A stretch of DNA of 40,357 bases, taken from NCBI GenBank assembly GCA_903899375.1, contig CAIUIT010000104.1:1-40357 (forward strand), written 5' to 3'. This stretch comes from an uncultured Actinomycetes bacterium (GTDB taxonomy: Bacteria > Actinomycetota > Actinomycetes > Nanopelagicales > Nanopelagicaceae). Below are positions 1-7,706 of the stretch, piece after piece. The translations under genes were made by a program, and so were the position numbers. The notes under the pieces are model-generated. The model was given only the letters and a program-made list of their open reading frames with translations, did not search any database and had not been told where the DNA came from. Position 1 is the stretch's first letter. Each line of letters starts with the position of its first letter.

Positions 1-1008
1 AGTTGGCTTGGAATTGGAACTACTGCAGGATTTGTAGTCCAGTTGGCCTGTCTTATTCCAGTGCTAAGACAGACGAAGATAAAGATTCGCCCGCGCTTTG
101 ACTGGCGCGATCCTGAAATTAAGAAATCGCTCCACCTGGCCTCCTGGGCCTTAGCCTTTGCGGCATTCTCGCAGTTGAGTTATCTCGTCACCGTAAACTT
201 ATCGACCGGTGCTGCCGTTCGAGCTCTCAAAGAGGGAATCACAACGGGCGTCGGATACACACCATATGGAAATGCCTTTCTAATTCTTATGTTGCCCCAC
301 TCGGTGATTACTATTTCGATAGTTACCGCAATCCTTCCTCTGCTCTCTAGCCACGCTATCGATCGCAAATTTAAAGAGATTCACGATGAGTTAGTGCGTG
401 CCATTCGGTTAGTTGGGATCGTGACAGTCCCAAGTGCCATCGCTTTTCTGCTCTTTGGACCCTTGATCACAAGGACTCTTTTCTTTGGAATCTCAAATGC
501 AGATGCCCGCTATCTTGGGCTAGTTCTCTCTGCCTTTGCTCTTGGACTACTGCCGTTAAGTATCAATTTGATAGCTCTACGTGGGCTTAATGCTTTTGAA
601 AATGTAAAGCTGCAGGTACTTAGCAATGCAATCATGAATATCGTGGCCAGCATTGTCGCCATTCTTCTAGCGATGACTCTTCCTGCTAAATGGGTAACGG
701 TAGGCCTGGCTGCTGCCCTCGCCTTGAGTTACTACATTGGGGCCTGGACCTCTATTCGTTTACTGCGCAGATATGACGTCGTGATACGGACACATGAGAT
801 CACCGGTCTATATATGCGTTTAGCTGCCATTTACTGTTCGGTAGCTGTACCGCTTTATCTTGTAATGGGGCATATACCAGGAGGGAATAGTCTTAAGTTA
901 TTAGTTGTTCTCTGCTTAAGCGGGTTGGGCTACCTTGGTCTAGCCAAGACCTTTAAGATCGTAGAAGTGAACGCCGCTTTCTCGCTCTTTTTAAAGCGCC
1001 AGCGTTAA
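1..1008 (+). CDS. murJ: MurJ lipid II flippase, 3' part (5' end outside window)
   Basis: This is the C-terminal part of a MurJ/MviN polytopic membrane protein, which flips the cell-wall precursor lipid II across the inner membrane. The reading frame is open from base 1, so the gene starts upstream of the window; about 335 residues are visible. The run GNAFLILMLPHSVITISIVT and the ILPLLS stretch after it are typical of the family. Multiple hydrophobic helices follow, and the protein ends with a short basic tail (LKRQR). In mycobacteria murJ (mviN) also sits just upstream of trxB, with sigM between them; here only 34 bases separate murJ from trxB and no sigma factor is present. Family assignment is firm; the exact number of helices is not resolved. 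Confidence 0.9.
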   Translation, partial: SWLGIGTTAGFVVQLACLIPVLRQTKIKIRPRFDWRDPEIKKSLHLASWALAFAAFSQLSYLVTVNLSTGAAVRALKEGITTGVGYTPYGNAFLILMLPHSVITISIVTAILPLLSSHAIDRKFKEIHDELVRAIRLVGIVTVPSAIAFLLFGPLITRTLFFGISNADARYLGLVLSAFALGLLPLSINLIALRGLNAFENVKLQVLSNAIMNIVASIVAILLAMTLPAKWVTVGLAAALALSYYIGAWTSIRLLRRYDVVIRTHEITGLYMRLAAIYCSVAVPLYLVMGHIPGGNSLKLLVVLCLSGLGYLGLAKTFKIVEVNAAFSLFLKRQR

Positions 1009-1042
1009 TAGTAATTTCGTAGATATTTAAGAGAGAGATGGT

Positions 1043-1981
1043 GTGCTAGTGAGTGACACAATCCACGACCTAGTTATCGTAGGTTCTGGTCCAGCGGGAT
1101 ATACGGCAGGCATTTACGCTGGCCGTGCCCAGCTCGCTCCAGTCCTCTACGAAGGTTCGGTAACCGCGGGTGGCGCACTGATGAACACCACAGAGGTAGA
1201 GAATTTTCCAGGTTTTCCGCAAGGAATTATCGGACCTGATTTGATGGACAATCTTAAAGCGCAATGTGAAAAATTTGGCACGAAATTGGTGCGTGACGAT
1301 ATCGTTGAAATGAAACTTGCTGGAGATATCAAAGTATTAACTGATGGTAGTGGAAACGTTCTCCGTACTAAATCTGTAATTCTCGCTACAGGATCTGCTT
1401 ATAAAGAGATTGGTCTCGTTAACGAAAAACGCTTATCGGGTCGCGGTGTTTCTTGGTGTGCAACGTGTGATGGATTCTTCTTTCGAGATCAAGAGATAGC
1501 GGTTGTCGGTGGTGGTGACTCAGCGATGGAAGAGGCGACCTTCTTAACTCGGTTTGCGTCCAAAGTTGTTCTCATTCATCGTAGGGATTCCTTACGCGCA
1601 TCTAAGATTATGATTGAGAGAGCTACTGCAAATCCTAAAATTGAATTTGTATGGAATACCGAGGTCATTGACGTTCTAGGTGATCAAAATGTCACCGGCC
1701 TTAAGTTACGTAACACTGTTGATGGTACCGAGAGCGAACGGGCTTTTACTGGACTCTTTGTCGCTATCGGACATTCACCACGCTCTGAACTTCTTCTCGG
1801 TCAAGTTGATCTCGACCCCGAAGGTTATGTGAAGGTCGATGGACGTTCTACGCGGACCAATCTCCCAGGAGTATTCGCCTGCGGGGATCTCGTTGACCAC
1901 ACCTATCGCCAAGCGATCACCGCAGCAGGAACTGGATGTGAAGCCGCGTTAGACGCTGAAAGATTCTTAGCGGGACACTAG
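1043..1981 (+). CDS. trxB: Thioredoxin reductase (NADPH)
   Basis: This flavoprotein passes electrons from NADPH to thioredoxin in the cytoplasm. The 312-residue length is normal for low-molecular-weight bacterial TrxB. Visible motifs are the FAD dinucleotide fold GSGPAG (residues 14-19), the redox-active CATC (C139 and C142), the NADPH-binding GGGDS (156-160) and the C-terminal FAD motif beginning GDLVDH. The start is a GTG at 1043 behind a purine-rich AGAGAG; an in-frame GTG at 1049 is an alternative. Its substrate trxA follows 59 bases downstream, so the two form a thioredoxin module. Confidence 0.97.
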   Translation: MLVSDTIHDLVIVGSGPAGYTAGIYAGRAQLAPVLYEGSVTAGGALMNTTEVENFPGFPQGIIGPDLMDNLKAQCEKFGTKLVRDDIVEMKLAGDIKVLTDGSGNVLRTKSVILATGSAYKEIGLVNEKRLSGRGVSWCATCDGFFFRDQEIAVVGGGDSAMEEATFLTRFASKVVLIHRRDSLRASKIMIERATANPKIEFVWNTEVIDVLGDQNVTGLKLRNTVDGTESERAFTGLFVAIGHSPRSELLLGQVDLDPEGYVKVDGRSTRTNLPGVFACGDLVDHTYRQAITAAGTGCEAALDAERFLAGH

Positions 1982-2040
1982 AATTCGTACTCTGATTTTA
2001 TTTATAGCAGTGGTTTTATTTACATAATCGAGGGAGAAAA

Positions 2041-2367
2041 ATGAGCAATACATCGCCAGTAACAGCTGCCACCTTTGAAGAGGTAGTTCTTAAGAGCACG
2101 ACGCCAGTACTCGTAGATTTCTGGGCAGAGTGGTGTGGCCCATGCCGCGCTGTTGGCCCAATCTTGGAAGAGATTGCTGGCGAACATGCCGGAAAGATCA
2201 AAATCGTGAAACTTAATACCGATGAAGAAGCTTCCATCGCAATGAAATATGGAATCACTTCAATCCCGACCATGAATGTATTTGTTGGTGGTCAAGTTGT
2301 AAAAAGTATTGTTGGAGCTAAGCCAAAGCCTGCTCTTCTCAAAGATCTAGCGGACTATATCCAGTAG
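2041..2367 (+). CDS. trxA: Thioredoxin
   Basis: This 108-residue protein is a classical thioredoxin that reduces disulfides in cytoplasmic proteins. The active site is WCGPC, with C32 and C35 preceded by the usual VDFWAE strand, and the cis-proline region SIPTMNVF is present. The ATG lies behind a strong GAGGGAG ribosome binding site. It follows its reductase trxB and precedes cwlM, the order seen in mycobacteria (trxB, trxC, cwlM). Confidence 0.98.
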   Translation: MSNTSPVTAATFEEVVLKSTTPVLVDFWAEWCGPCRAVGPILEEIAGEHAGKIKIVKLNTDEEASIAMKYGITSIPTMNVFVGGQVVKSIVGAKPKPALLKDLADYIQ

Positions 2368-2396
2368 TTTATTAAGTATCGAATTAACGAGTTCTC

Positions 2397-3482
2397 ATGA
2401 CGCCCGATCTAACTTTTGGTGGATCGGGCGATCTTGTTTTACAGGTAACTAATTATCTCGCGCGCCTAAATTTGTTAAAAGCAGAGAGTTCAATTTTTAA
2501 CGCCAGCGTTGAATCAGCAGTTAAAGAGTTTCAGCAATCTCGAGGATTAACCGTTACTGGGGTTGTAGATGCCATCACGCTGCGCGCCCTCGACGAGGCG
2601 AGATGGAAATTAGGGGACCGAGTTCTCTCCCTCACTTCACCTCCAATGCGCGGGGACGATGTCGCTGCCCTGCAATCTCAACTGAGTGAGATGGGATTTA
2701 ATTGCGGCCGGGTTGATGGCATATTTGGTATCGAGAGTGAAGTTGCAGTGATGGATTTCCAGAAATCAGTCGGTGCAAAGGTTGATGGTCGATGTGGGCC
2801 TGCAACCATCATGTCGATGTTGCGGTTAAAGAAGATCGTCTCTGGTGGGGCTCCGATCCAACTCCGAGATGCGGCGATACGGGCCGAACGCGGACCGGCA
2901 CTCGCTGGAAAAGTGATTGTTATTGATCCATCTGATTCACCTGATATTTTCGATCTTTCACAGCGCCTGGAAGGACGATTGATTGCCCTTGGGGTAAATG
3001 TATTTCTAACTCGCACCCTCTCTTCCGCCCCGCGTGACTCTGAACGTATTGAGATTGCAAATGCCTCTAACGCTGATCTGGTCATATCTATGCATCAAGA
3101 TCGTCATATAAACGAGAAAGCTCATGGAGTTGCCACTTATTACTATGGCAGCGACTCTCATGGGGTGCACTCAATAGTAGGCGAACGTTTTGCCACGCTG
3201 GCACAGCGAGAAATTTGCGCTCGGACCGATCTCCTTAACTGTCGAATTCATGCAAAAACCTGGGATCTGCTCCGTCTAACTAAATCTCCTACCGTTCGTA
3301 TTGAATTGGGTTATGAAACCAACCCTGGGGATGCCAAAAGAGTTTCCGACCCCGCCTTCCGTGAAACAGTCGTAGAAGCTTTGATGGTTGCAATTCAACG
3401 CCTTTACTTAAGCGCTGAGAACGATGCAAAGACGGGAACTCTGAAGATCTCTGATCTGCGCAGGGCTGGTCTGCGTAAATAA
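2397..3482 (+). CDS. cwlM: CwlM-like N-acetylmuramoyl-L-alanine amidase homologue, probably catalytically degenerate
   Basis: The 361-residue protein has two peptidoglycan-binding (PG_binding_1) repeats at about residues 10-65 and 82-142, then an Amidase_3 fold at about 172-343. There is no signal peptide or membrane segment, so it should be cytoplasmic like mycobacterial CwlM, which regulates MurA rather than cutting peptidoglycan. The usual DPGHGG motif reads DPSDSP at 177-182, so the first zinc-ligand histidine is replaced by D180. I also see no glutamate at the expected second-ligand position. The later His (H233, SMHQ) and Glu (E303, IELGYETNP) remain. The position after trxA and near parB matches the mycobacterial cwlM locus. 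The ATG at 2397 is the only reasonable start, because an in-frame TAA lies at 2385. Regulatory function is inferred from homology and context. Confidence 0.85.
   Translation: MTPDLTFGGSGDLVLQVTNYLARLNLLKAESSIFNASVESAVKEFQQSRGLTVTGVVDAITLRALDEARWKLGDRVLSLTSPPMRGDDVAALQSQLSEMGFNCGRVDGIFGIESEVAVMDFQKSVGAKVDGRCGPATIMSMLRLKKIVSGGAPIQLRDAAIRAERGPALAGKVIVIDPSDSPDIFDLSQRLEGRLIALGVNVFLTRTLSSAPRDSERIEIANASNADLVISMHQDRHINEKAHGVATYYYGSDSHGVHSIVGERFATLAQREICARTDLLNCRIHAKTWDLLRLTKSPTVRIELGYETNPGDAKRVSDPAFRETVVEALMVAIQRLYLSAENDAKTGTLKISDLRRAGLRK
2401..2430 (+). promoter_or_regulatory. GC-rich hairpin at the cwlM start codon
   Basis: A perfect 9-bp inverted repeat, CGCCCGATC (2401-2409) and GATCGGGCG (2422-2430), encloses a 12-base loop. 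It begins two bases after the cwlM ATG and is followed by ATCTTGTTTT. The stem is 7/9 G-C. As RNA it could limit cwlM translation or act as an intrinsic-terminator-like structure behind trxA. The structure is seen in the sequence; the role is inference. Confidence 0.5.
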
Positions 3483-3523
3483 AGGCGACCCATACCCCTT
3501 CATTAGTGTGGCAGAATTGTCTA

Positions 3524-4777
3524 ATGTCTAATGAGGTAAAGCGTTTTCGCACAGGTGAAGATCAACAACTCACGCAGCGCTTTGCCCACCGCGCCGAGTT
3601 GATGCAGGCCAGCGAGATTCGAGCCTTATTTGCCGTCGCCTCCCGCCCCGAGATCGTCTCTCTTGCTGGTGGTATGCCAAACCTCTCAGCTCTCCCTATG
3701 GAGATGATGGCTGAAGTCGTTGAAAAACTCATTAAAGAGAATGGCAATGAAGCCCTGCAGTATGGAAGCGGCCAGGGCCACCCGAAGTTACGCGAACAGA
3801 TCTGCGATGTCATGGCTTTAGAAGGTATCCGGGCGCATCCAGATGACATCATTGTTACGACTGGTTCACAACAAGCCCTTGATCTCATCTCTCGTATCTT
3901 TATTAATCCCGGCGATGTGGTTTTGGTGGAAGCGCCATCCTATGTTGGAGCGCTAGGAACCTTTAAGCAATATGAAGCCAATGTTGTTCATGTGCAGATG
4001 GATGACGAAGGAATGATCCCAGAAGCGCTTCGCGCAGCGATTGAAGCAGTGCGTAAATCTGGTCAAGAGATTAAATTCCTATACCTCATCCCTAATTACC
4101 AAAATCCTGCCGGGGTACTTCTGCCAGCAGAGCGACGCACAGAGATACTTGAAATCTGCGCCGCAGAAAAAATCTTTATAGTTGAAGATAATCCTTATGG
4201 CCTTCTCGGTTTCGACAAACCATCGCCTAATGCGATGCGCGCACAAGATTCTGAGAATGTTATCTACCTTGGTTCCTTCTCAAAGACGATTGCTCCCGGT
4301 TTCCGAGTTGGGTGGGCTTTGGTCCCTCAAGCGTTGAAGGAGAAGTTGGTGATCGCGGCAGAAAGTTCGATTCTCTGTCCATCTAATTTCACACAGTTAT
4401 CTATTAGCGGTTATTTGGCAGACCAACCTTGGCGCGATCAAATCGCTTCATTTTGTAAACTTTATAAGATCCGTCGCGATGCGATGCTAGAAAGTTTGGA
4501 AGAGTATTTCCCAGAGGGCGCTATTTGGACTAAGCCGCACGGAGGTTTTTATATTTGGGTGACCCTTCCCCCTGAAATTGATACGACCGCCCTGATGCCA
4601 AAGGCGATCGCCGCAAAGGTTGCCTATGTTCCCGGTACCGCTTTCTATGCGGATGGTTTTGGAAGTTGGTCTATGCGCCTGGCGTACTGCTACCCCACCC
4701 CAGAGAGAATTCGTGAAGGTGTAAAAGCTTTGGGTGGAGTTATACGCACCGAGATGGAAAACCGCGCACTTATCTAA
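3524..4777 (+). CDS. PLP-dependent aminotransferase, class I/II (MocR/2-aminoadipate-type)
   Basis: This is a fold-type I pyridoxal-phosphate aminotransferase of 417 residues. The schiff-base lysine is K254 in GSFSKTIAPGFRVGW. The substrate-anchoring region LAGGMPN, the PLP-phosphate region TTGSQQALDL and the aspartate in EDNPYG are all recognisable. This pattern is closest to the 2-aminoadipate/aromatic (LysN, MocR-catalytic-domain) subgroup, but there is no N-terminal DNA-binding domain, so it is an enzyme and not a regulator. The amino-acid substrate cannot be told from sequence. The ATG at 3524 is preferred over an in-frame GTG at 3506; neither has a strong ribosome binding site. Its stop overlaps the convergent parB stop by 8 bases. 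Confidence 0.85.
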   Translation: MSNEVKRFRTGEDQQLTQRFAHRAELMQASEIRALFAVASRPEIVSLAGGMPNLSALPMEMMAEVVEKLIKENGNEALQYGSGQGHPKLREQICDVMALEGIRAHPDDIIVTTGSQQALDLISRIFINPGDVVLVEAPSYVGALGTFKQYEANVVHVQMDDEGMIPEALRAAIEAVRKSGQEIKFLYLIPNYQNPAGVLLPAERRTEILEICAAEKIFIVEDNPYGLLGFDKPSPNAMRAQDSENVIYLGSFSKTIAPGFRVGWALVPQALKEKLVIAAESSILCPSNFTQLSISGYLADQPWRDQIASFCKLYKIRRDAMLESLEEYFPEGAIWTKPHGGFYIWVTLPPEIDTTALMPKAIAAKVAYVPGTAFYADGFGSWSMRLAYCYPTPERIREGVKALGGVIRTEMENRALI

Positions 4778-5648
4778 GCAGCTGGGTAATTCGTTTTAAA
4801 TCCTCTTCATCCGCGAACTCGATGGTTATCTTGCCTTTTTCTCTCCCTAACTCGATAGTGACGCGAGTATCGAGTTTATTGCCAAGTTGATCACCCAACT
4901 CTTTTAAGTATGGGTTTGGCGATGTATGGCGCTTTACTTTCTCGCCCTTCCTTTTTCCATCGCTTGTCGCAACAATCTCTTCTACCGCGCGAACACTCAA
5001 GCCTTCGGCAACTATCCGGTTTGCCAGCGTTTCGATCTCATGTGCATCAGTTAATGAGAGCAGCGCACGCGCATGTCCTGCGGAGAGAATTCCTATTGCC
5101 ACTCTTCTTTGCACAGAAGCTGGAAGGTTGAGAAGACGTAAAGTATTAGTAATAACTGGTCTAGATTTCCCAACTTTCACCGCAAGCTCTTCATGGGTGT
5201 AGCCAAAATCATTAAGTAAGTTTTGATAAGCGGCGGCTTCTTCAAGGGGATTGAGTTCGCTACGGTGAATATTTTCTAATAAAGCTTCACGTAACATCTC
5301 ATTATCTGTTGATGCACGAAGAATGACGGGAATAGTTTTTAGCCCAGCTATTTTGGAGGCGCGTAATCGTCGCTCACCCATAATCAATTCGTAACGACCA
5401 GCACCAATCTCGCGAACAACTGGGGGCTGCATAACGCCAACTTCTTTGATCGATGCCGCTAATTCATGTAGGGCGCGTTCATCAAAATAGGTACGTGGTT
5501 GTTTGCTATTTGGTTGGACTGCGTTGATATCAACTTCAAGAGCAGTACCTGCAATAACTCCAGAATTGTTTACAACATCACCAATAGTTGTTGTGGGGAT
5601 GAGTGCATCTAAACCGCGACCCAAACCTCCCTTGCGCACTGCACTCAT
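4770..5648 (-). CDS. parB: Chromosome partitioning protein ParB
   Basis: ParB is the CTP-dependent clamp that loads at parS sites near oriC and, with ParA, segregates the origins. The 292-residue protein begins with the usual basic tail (KGGLGRGLDALIP). It carries the CTP-binding/arginine-patch motif GERRLRAS (residues 91-98) and a helix-turn-helix around the segment HEELAVKVGKSRPVI. A C-terminal dimerisation region follows. The ATG overlaps the parA stop as ATGA, so the two are translationally coupled. Two matching parS sites lie 0.9 and 1.5 kb upstream, within parA and rsmG. Confidence 0.97.
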   Translation of the reverse strand: MSAVRKGGLGRGLDALIPTTTIGDVVNNSGVIAGTALEVDINAVQPNSKQPRTYFDERALHELAASIKEVGVMQPPVVREIGAGRYELIMGERRLRASKIAGLKTIPVILRASTDNEMLREALLENIHRSELNPLEEAAAYQNLLNDFGYTHEELAVKVGKSRPVITNTLRLLNLPASVQRRVAIGILSAGHARALLSLTDAHEIETLANRIVAEGLSVRAVEEIVATSDGKRKGEKVKRHTSPNPYLKELGDQLGNKLDTRVTIELGREKGKITIEFADEEDLKRITQLLR

Positions 5649-6523
5649 GCTGCAGATCCTCTCCGTGCTATTTCACGCGCAGCCCCCATATATGCAATTG
5701 CACCAGGGGAAGCTGCGTCGTATGTCATGACTGTTTGATTAAAAGATGGCGCTTCAGAAACTCGTACTGCGCGAGGTATTGGAATATCAATTAATTCATT
5801 GGGAAAGTGACGCCTAACATCATCTGCAACATCGTTCGCTAATCGAGTGCGTGAATCGAACATCGTGAGGAGAATTGTGCTGACGCGAACTAATGGATTA
5901 AGGGCTCTTTGAATCTTTCCCAGCGTCTCCATAAGTAAGGAGATTCCCTCCAGCGAGTAGTACTCGCATTGAATAGGAACGAGGACTTCTTCTGCTGCGG
6001 TTAGCGCGTTGATAGTCAGCAAGCCCAAGCTTGGCGGGCAATCGATAATTACATAATCCAGACGATCTCCGCGCGCATCTCGCTCGCCGAGATATTTCAA
6101 GAGTGCGCCTTTAAGAATACTTTCGCGTGCAACAAATGTAACTAGGGCGATCTCGGCGCCTGCGAGCTCGCGATTTGCTGGAGCGCATTCCAAGCTAGGA
6201 AAACCTGCAACTTTTTGGATTGTTTGGGAGAGATCAACTTCATCAACCAAGACTTCATACATCCCAGGAGTTCTATTGCGGTCGACCCCAAGGGCGGTAC
6301 AGGCATTTCCTTGTGGATCCAAATCGATAACGAGGACCTTTAGCCCTCCCATCGCCATTGCCGCCGCTAGATTTACTGCAGAGGTGGTCTTTCCCACTCC
6401 GCCTTTTTGGTTGGCCACGGTGAAGATCCGAGTTTTGATCGGTTGTGGCATAGGCTCTTTGAGGCGACGAACTCCAATGAGCTTCTTCTCCTCCACCTTT
6501 GGTGTTTCACGTGAATCACTCAT
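5645..6523 (-). CDS. parA: Chromosome partitioning ATPase ParA
   Basis: ParA/Soj is a Walker-type ATPase that binds the nucleoid and pulls ParB-parS complexes. The 292-residue protein has the deviant Walker A motif KGGVGKTT at residues 40-47, the VIDLDPQGN motif, and the Walker B-like IDCPPSLGLLT. An N-terminal extension of about 30 residues precedes the ATPase core. The first codons, encoding SDSRETP, also form a parS site (6503-6518). The stop overlaps the parB start by 4 bases. It is part of the - strand operon that runs away from oriC. Confidence 0.97.
   Translation of the reverse strand: MSDSRETPKVEEKKLIGVRRLKEPMPQPIKTRIFTVANQKGGVGKTTSAVNLAAAMAMGGLKVLVIDLDPQGNACTALGVDRNRTPGMYEVLVDEVDLSQTIQKVAGFPSLECAPANRELAGAEIALVTFVARESILKGALLKYLGERDARGDRLDYVIIDCPPSLGLLTINALTAAEEVLVPIQCEYYSLEGISLLMETLGKIQRALNPLVRVSTILLTMFDSRTRLANDVADDVRRHFPNELIDIPIPRAVRVSEAPSFNQTVMTYDAASPGAIAYMGAAREIARRGSAA
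6503..6518. promoter_or_regulatory. parS site inside parA
   Basis: The 16 bases TGTTTCACGTGAATCA match the parS consensus TGTTTCACGTGAAACA at 15 of 16 positions. The site lies within codons of the ParA N-terminus (the residues SDSRET on the - strand), which constrains both the protein and the DNA site. ParB encoded next door is the expected ligand. Confidence 0.9.
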
Positions 6524-6531
6524 AGGCGTAG

Positions 6532-7134
6532 TTAAGCAGTCTTTCGTACCTCGATGACACGCGAGATTTCAAATCCAGGCAGTTCGATGATGTGGAGCGT
6601 GGTTATTGAGTGCTTCTTTGGCTCTGTAGAGTCAATCTCTGTCTGGGCCCCTTCTCCCTTCATGGCAAGAAGTGCTCCATCTCTTTTAACTAGATCCCAA
6701 GAGATTGCCAGCAGTTTAGGAAGTGGCGCAACTGCCCTTGCGGTGACAACTTCAAAGCTTCTTTTGACGCTCTCGGCCTTGCCCCGTATTACCGTTATAG
6801 GTAGATCTAGCAAGCCAATAACCTCGAGCAAGAAATCCACCCGTCGCTGTAGCGGCTCAACAAGAACAATCTCTAGATCAGGGCGCGCTAACGCGATAAC
6901 TATTCCAGGCAATCCGGCTCCTGAGCCAATATCTGCCACCCTTACTCCCTCTGGGATCAGGGTCATTAAAGGAAGGCAATTTGCAATGTGGCGTTCCCAA
7001 ATGCGCTCTCCCTCTTTGGGGCCAATCAAACCGCGTTCAATCCCCCATGTTCCAAGGATTTGCGCATAGCGATCGGCCTTATCCGGGCTAGCTTTAAAGT
7101 AACTCTCTAGGAGTGTTTCACGTGAAACGATCAA
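6532..7134 (-). CDS. rsmG: 16S rRNA (guanine-527-N7)-methyltransferase RsmG (GidB)
   Basis: RsmG methylates G527 of 16S rRNA using S-adenosylmethionine; its loss gives low-level streptomycin resistance in other bacteria. The SAM-binding motif VADIGSGAGLPGI lies at about residues 66-78, and the length of 200 residues is normal. I chose the TTG at 7134, which overlaps the jag stop as TTGA; a TTG at 7155 would add seven residues. The first codons (IVSRETL) contain a second parS site. It sits between jag and parA, the standard actinobacterial order. Confidence 0.93.
   Translation of the reverse strand: MIVSRETLLESYFKASPDKADRYAQILGTWGIERGLIGPKEGERIWERHIANCLPLMTLIPEGVRVADIGSGAGLPGIVIALARPDLEIVLVEPLQRRVDFLLEVIGLLDLPITVIRGKAESVKRSFEVVTARAVAPLPKLLAISWDLVKRDGALLAMKGEGAQTEIDSTEPKKHSITTLHIIELPGFEISRVIEVRKTA
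7114..7129. promoter_or_regulatory. parS site inside rsmG
   Basis: TGTTTCACGTGAAACG matches the parS consensus at 15 of 16 positions; only the last base differs. It lies in the first codons of rsmG, encoding VSRET on the - strand, 611 bases from the parS site in parA. Together with that site it should nucleate ParB spreading close to oriC. Confidence 0.92.
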
Positions 7135-7649
7135 GCTGGTAGAACCACCACGCAACGGTTTGGTTCTTCGCCCTCTGATTCGCTCGTCAGCCCAATCTCT
7201 TGGATTGTGTCGTGGATCACTTTTCGTTCAAAAGCATTCATTGGTTTGAGTTTTACCTGTTCGCCAGAGGATTTAACCTCATCTGCAATCTCATGTGCCA
7301 ATTTGGTCAGTTCAATCTTCTTGTTGCTGCGAAAGTTATCGATATCCAGCATCAAGCGGGAACGCTCACCCAGGGAGGTTTGAACCGCCAGGCGAGTGAG
7401 CTCTTGGAGCGCATCGAGTACCTCACCGCTATCTCCAACGAGGTGAGAGAGGGCGCCACCGGCGATGGCCAGTGAAGCGCGTTCATTCTCTACATCAATA
7501 TCAATATCCCCATCAAGGTCGGCAATATCGAGCAACCCCTCGAGGTAATCCGCCGCGACATCACCCTCTTCTTCCAAACGAGCGATGAGGGACTTTTTTG
7601 GGGTCTCTACTACAGTCTCGGTCTCAGGAACTATCTCGGTCTCAGTCAT
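7131..7649 (-). CDS. jag: Jag/KhpB RNA-binding protein (KH and R3H domains)
   Basis: This 172-residue protein is a Jag/KhpB homologue, a cytoplasmic RNA-binding protein usually encoded beside yidC. An acidic N-terminal stretch is followed by a KH-type domain around residues 50-120 (including IGG-like AIAGGALSHLVG) and a C-terminal R3H domain with NAFERKVIHD and the terminal PNRCVVVLP. It lies 57 bases downstream of yidC and overlaps rsmG. In Firmicutes KhpB acts with KhpA on division and sRNA metabolism; its actinobacterial role is less well defined. Confidence 0.92.
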   Translation of the reverse strand: MTETEIVPETETVVETPKKSLIARLEEEGDVAADYLEGLLDIADLDGDIDIDVENERASLAIAGGALSHLVGDSGEVLDALQELTRLAVQTSLGERSRLMLDIDNFRSNKKIELTKLAHEIADEVKSSGEQVKLKPMNAFERKVIHDTIQEIGLTSESEGEEPNRCVVVLPA

Positions 7650-7706
7650 TGTGCTGCCTTTCTGTCGGATTTAAACCTTTTGTTATATTTTGTGGGTATT
7701 TAAGGG

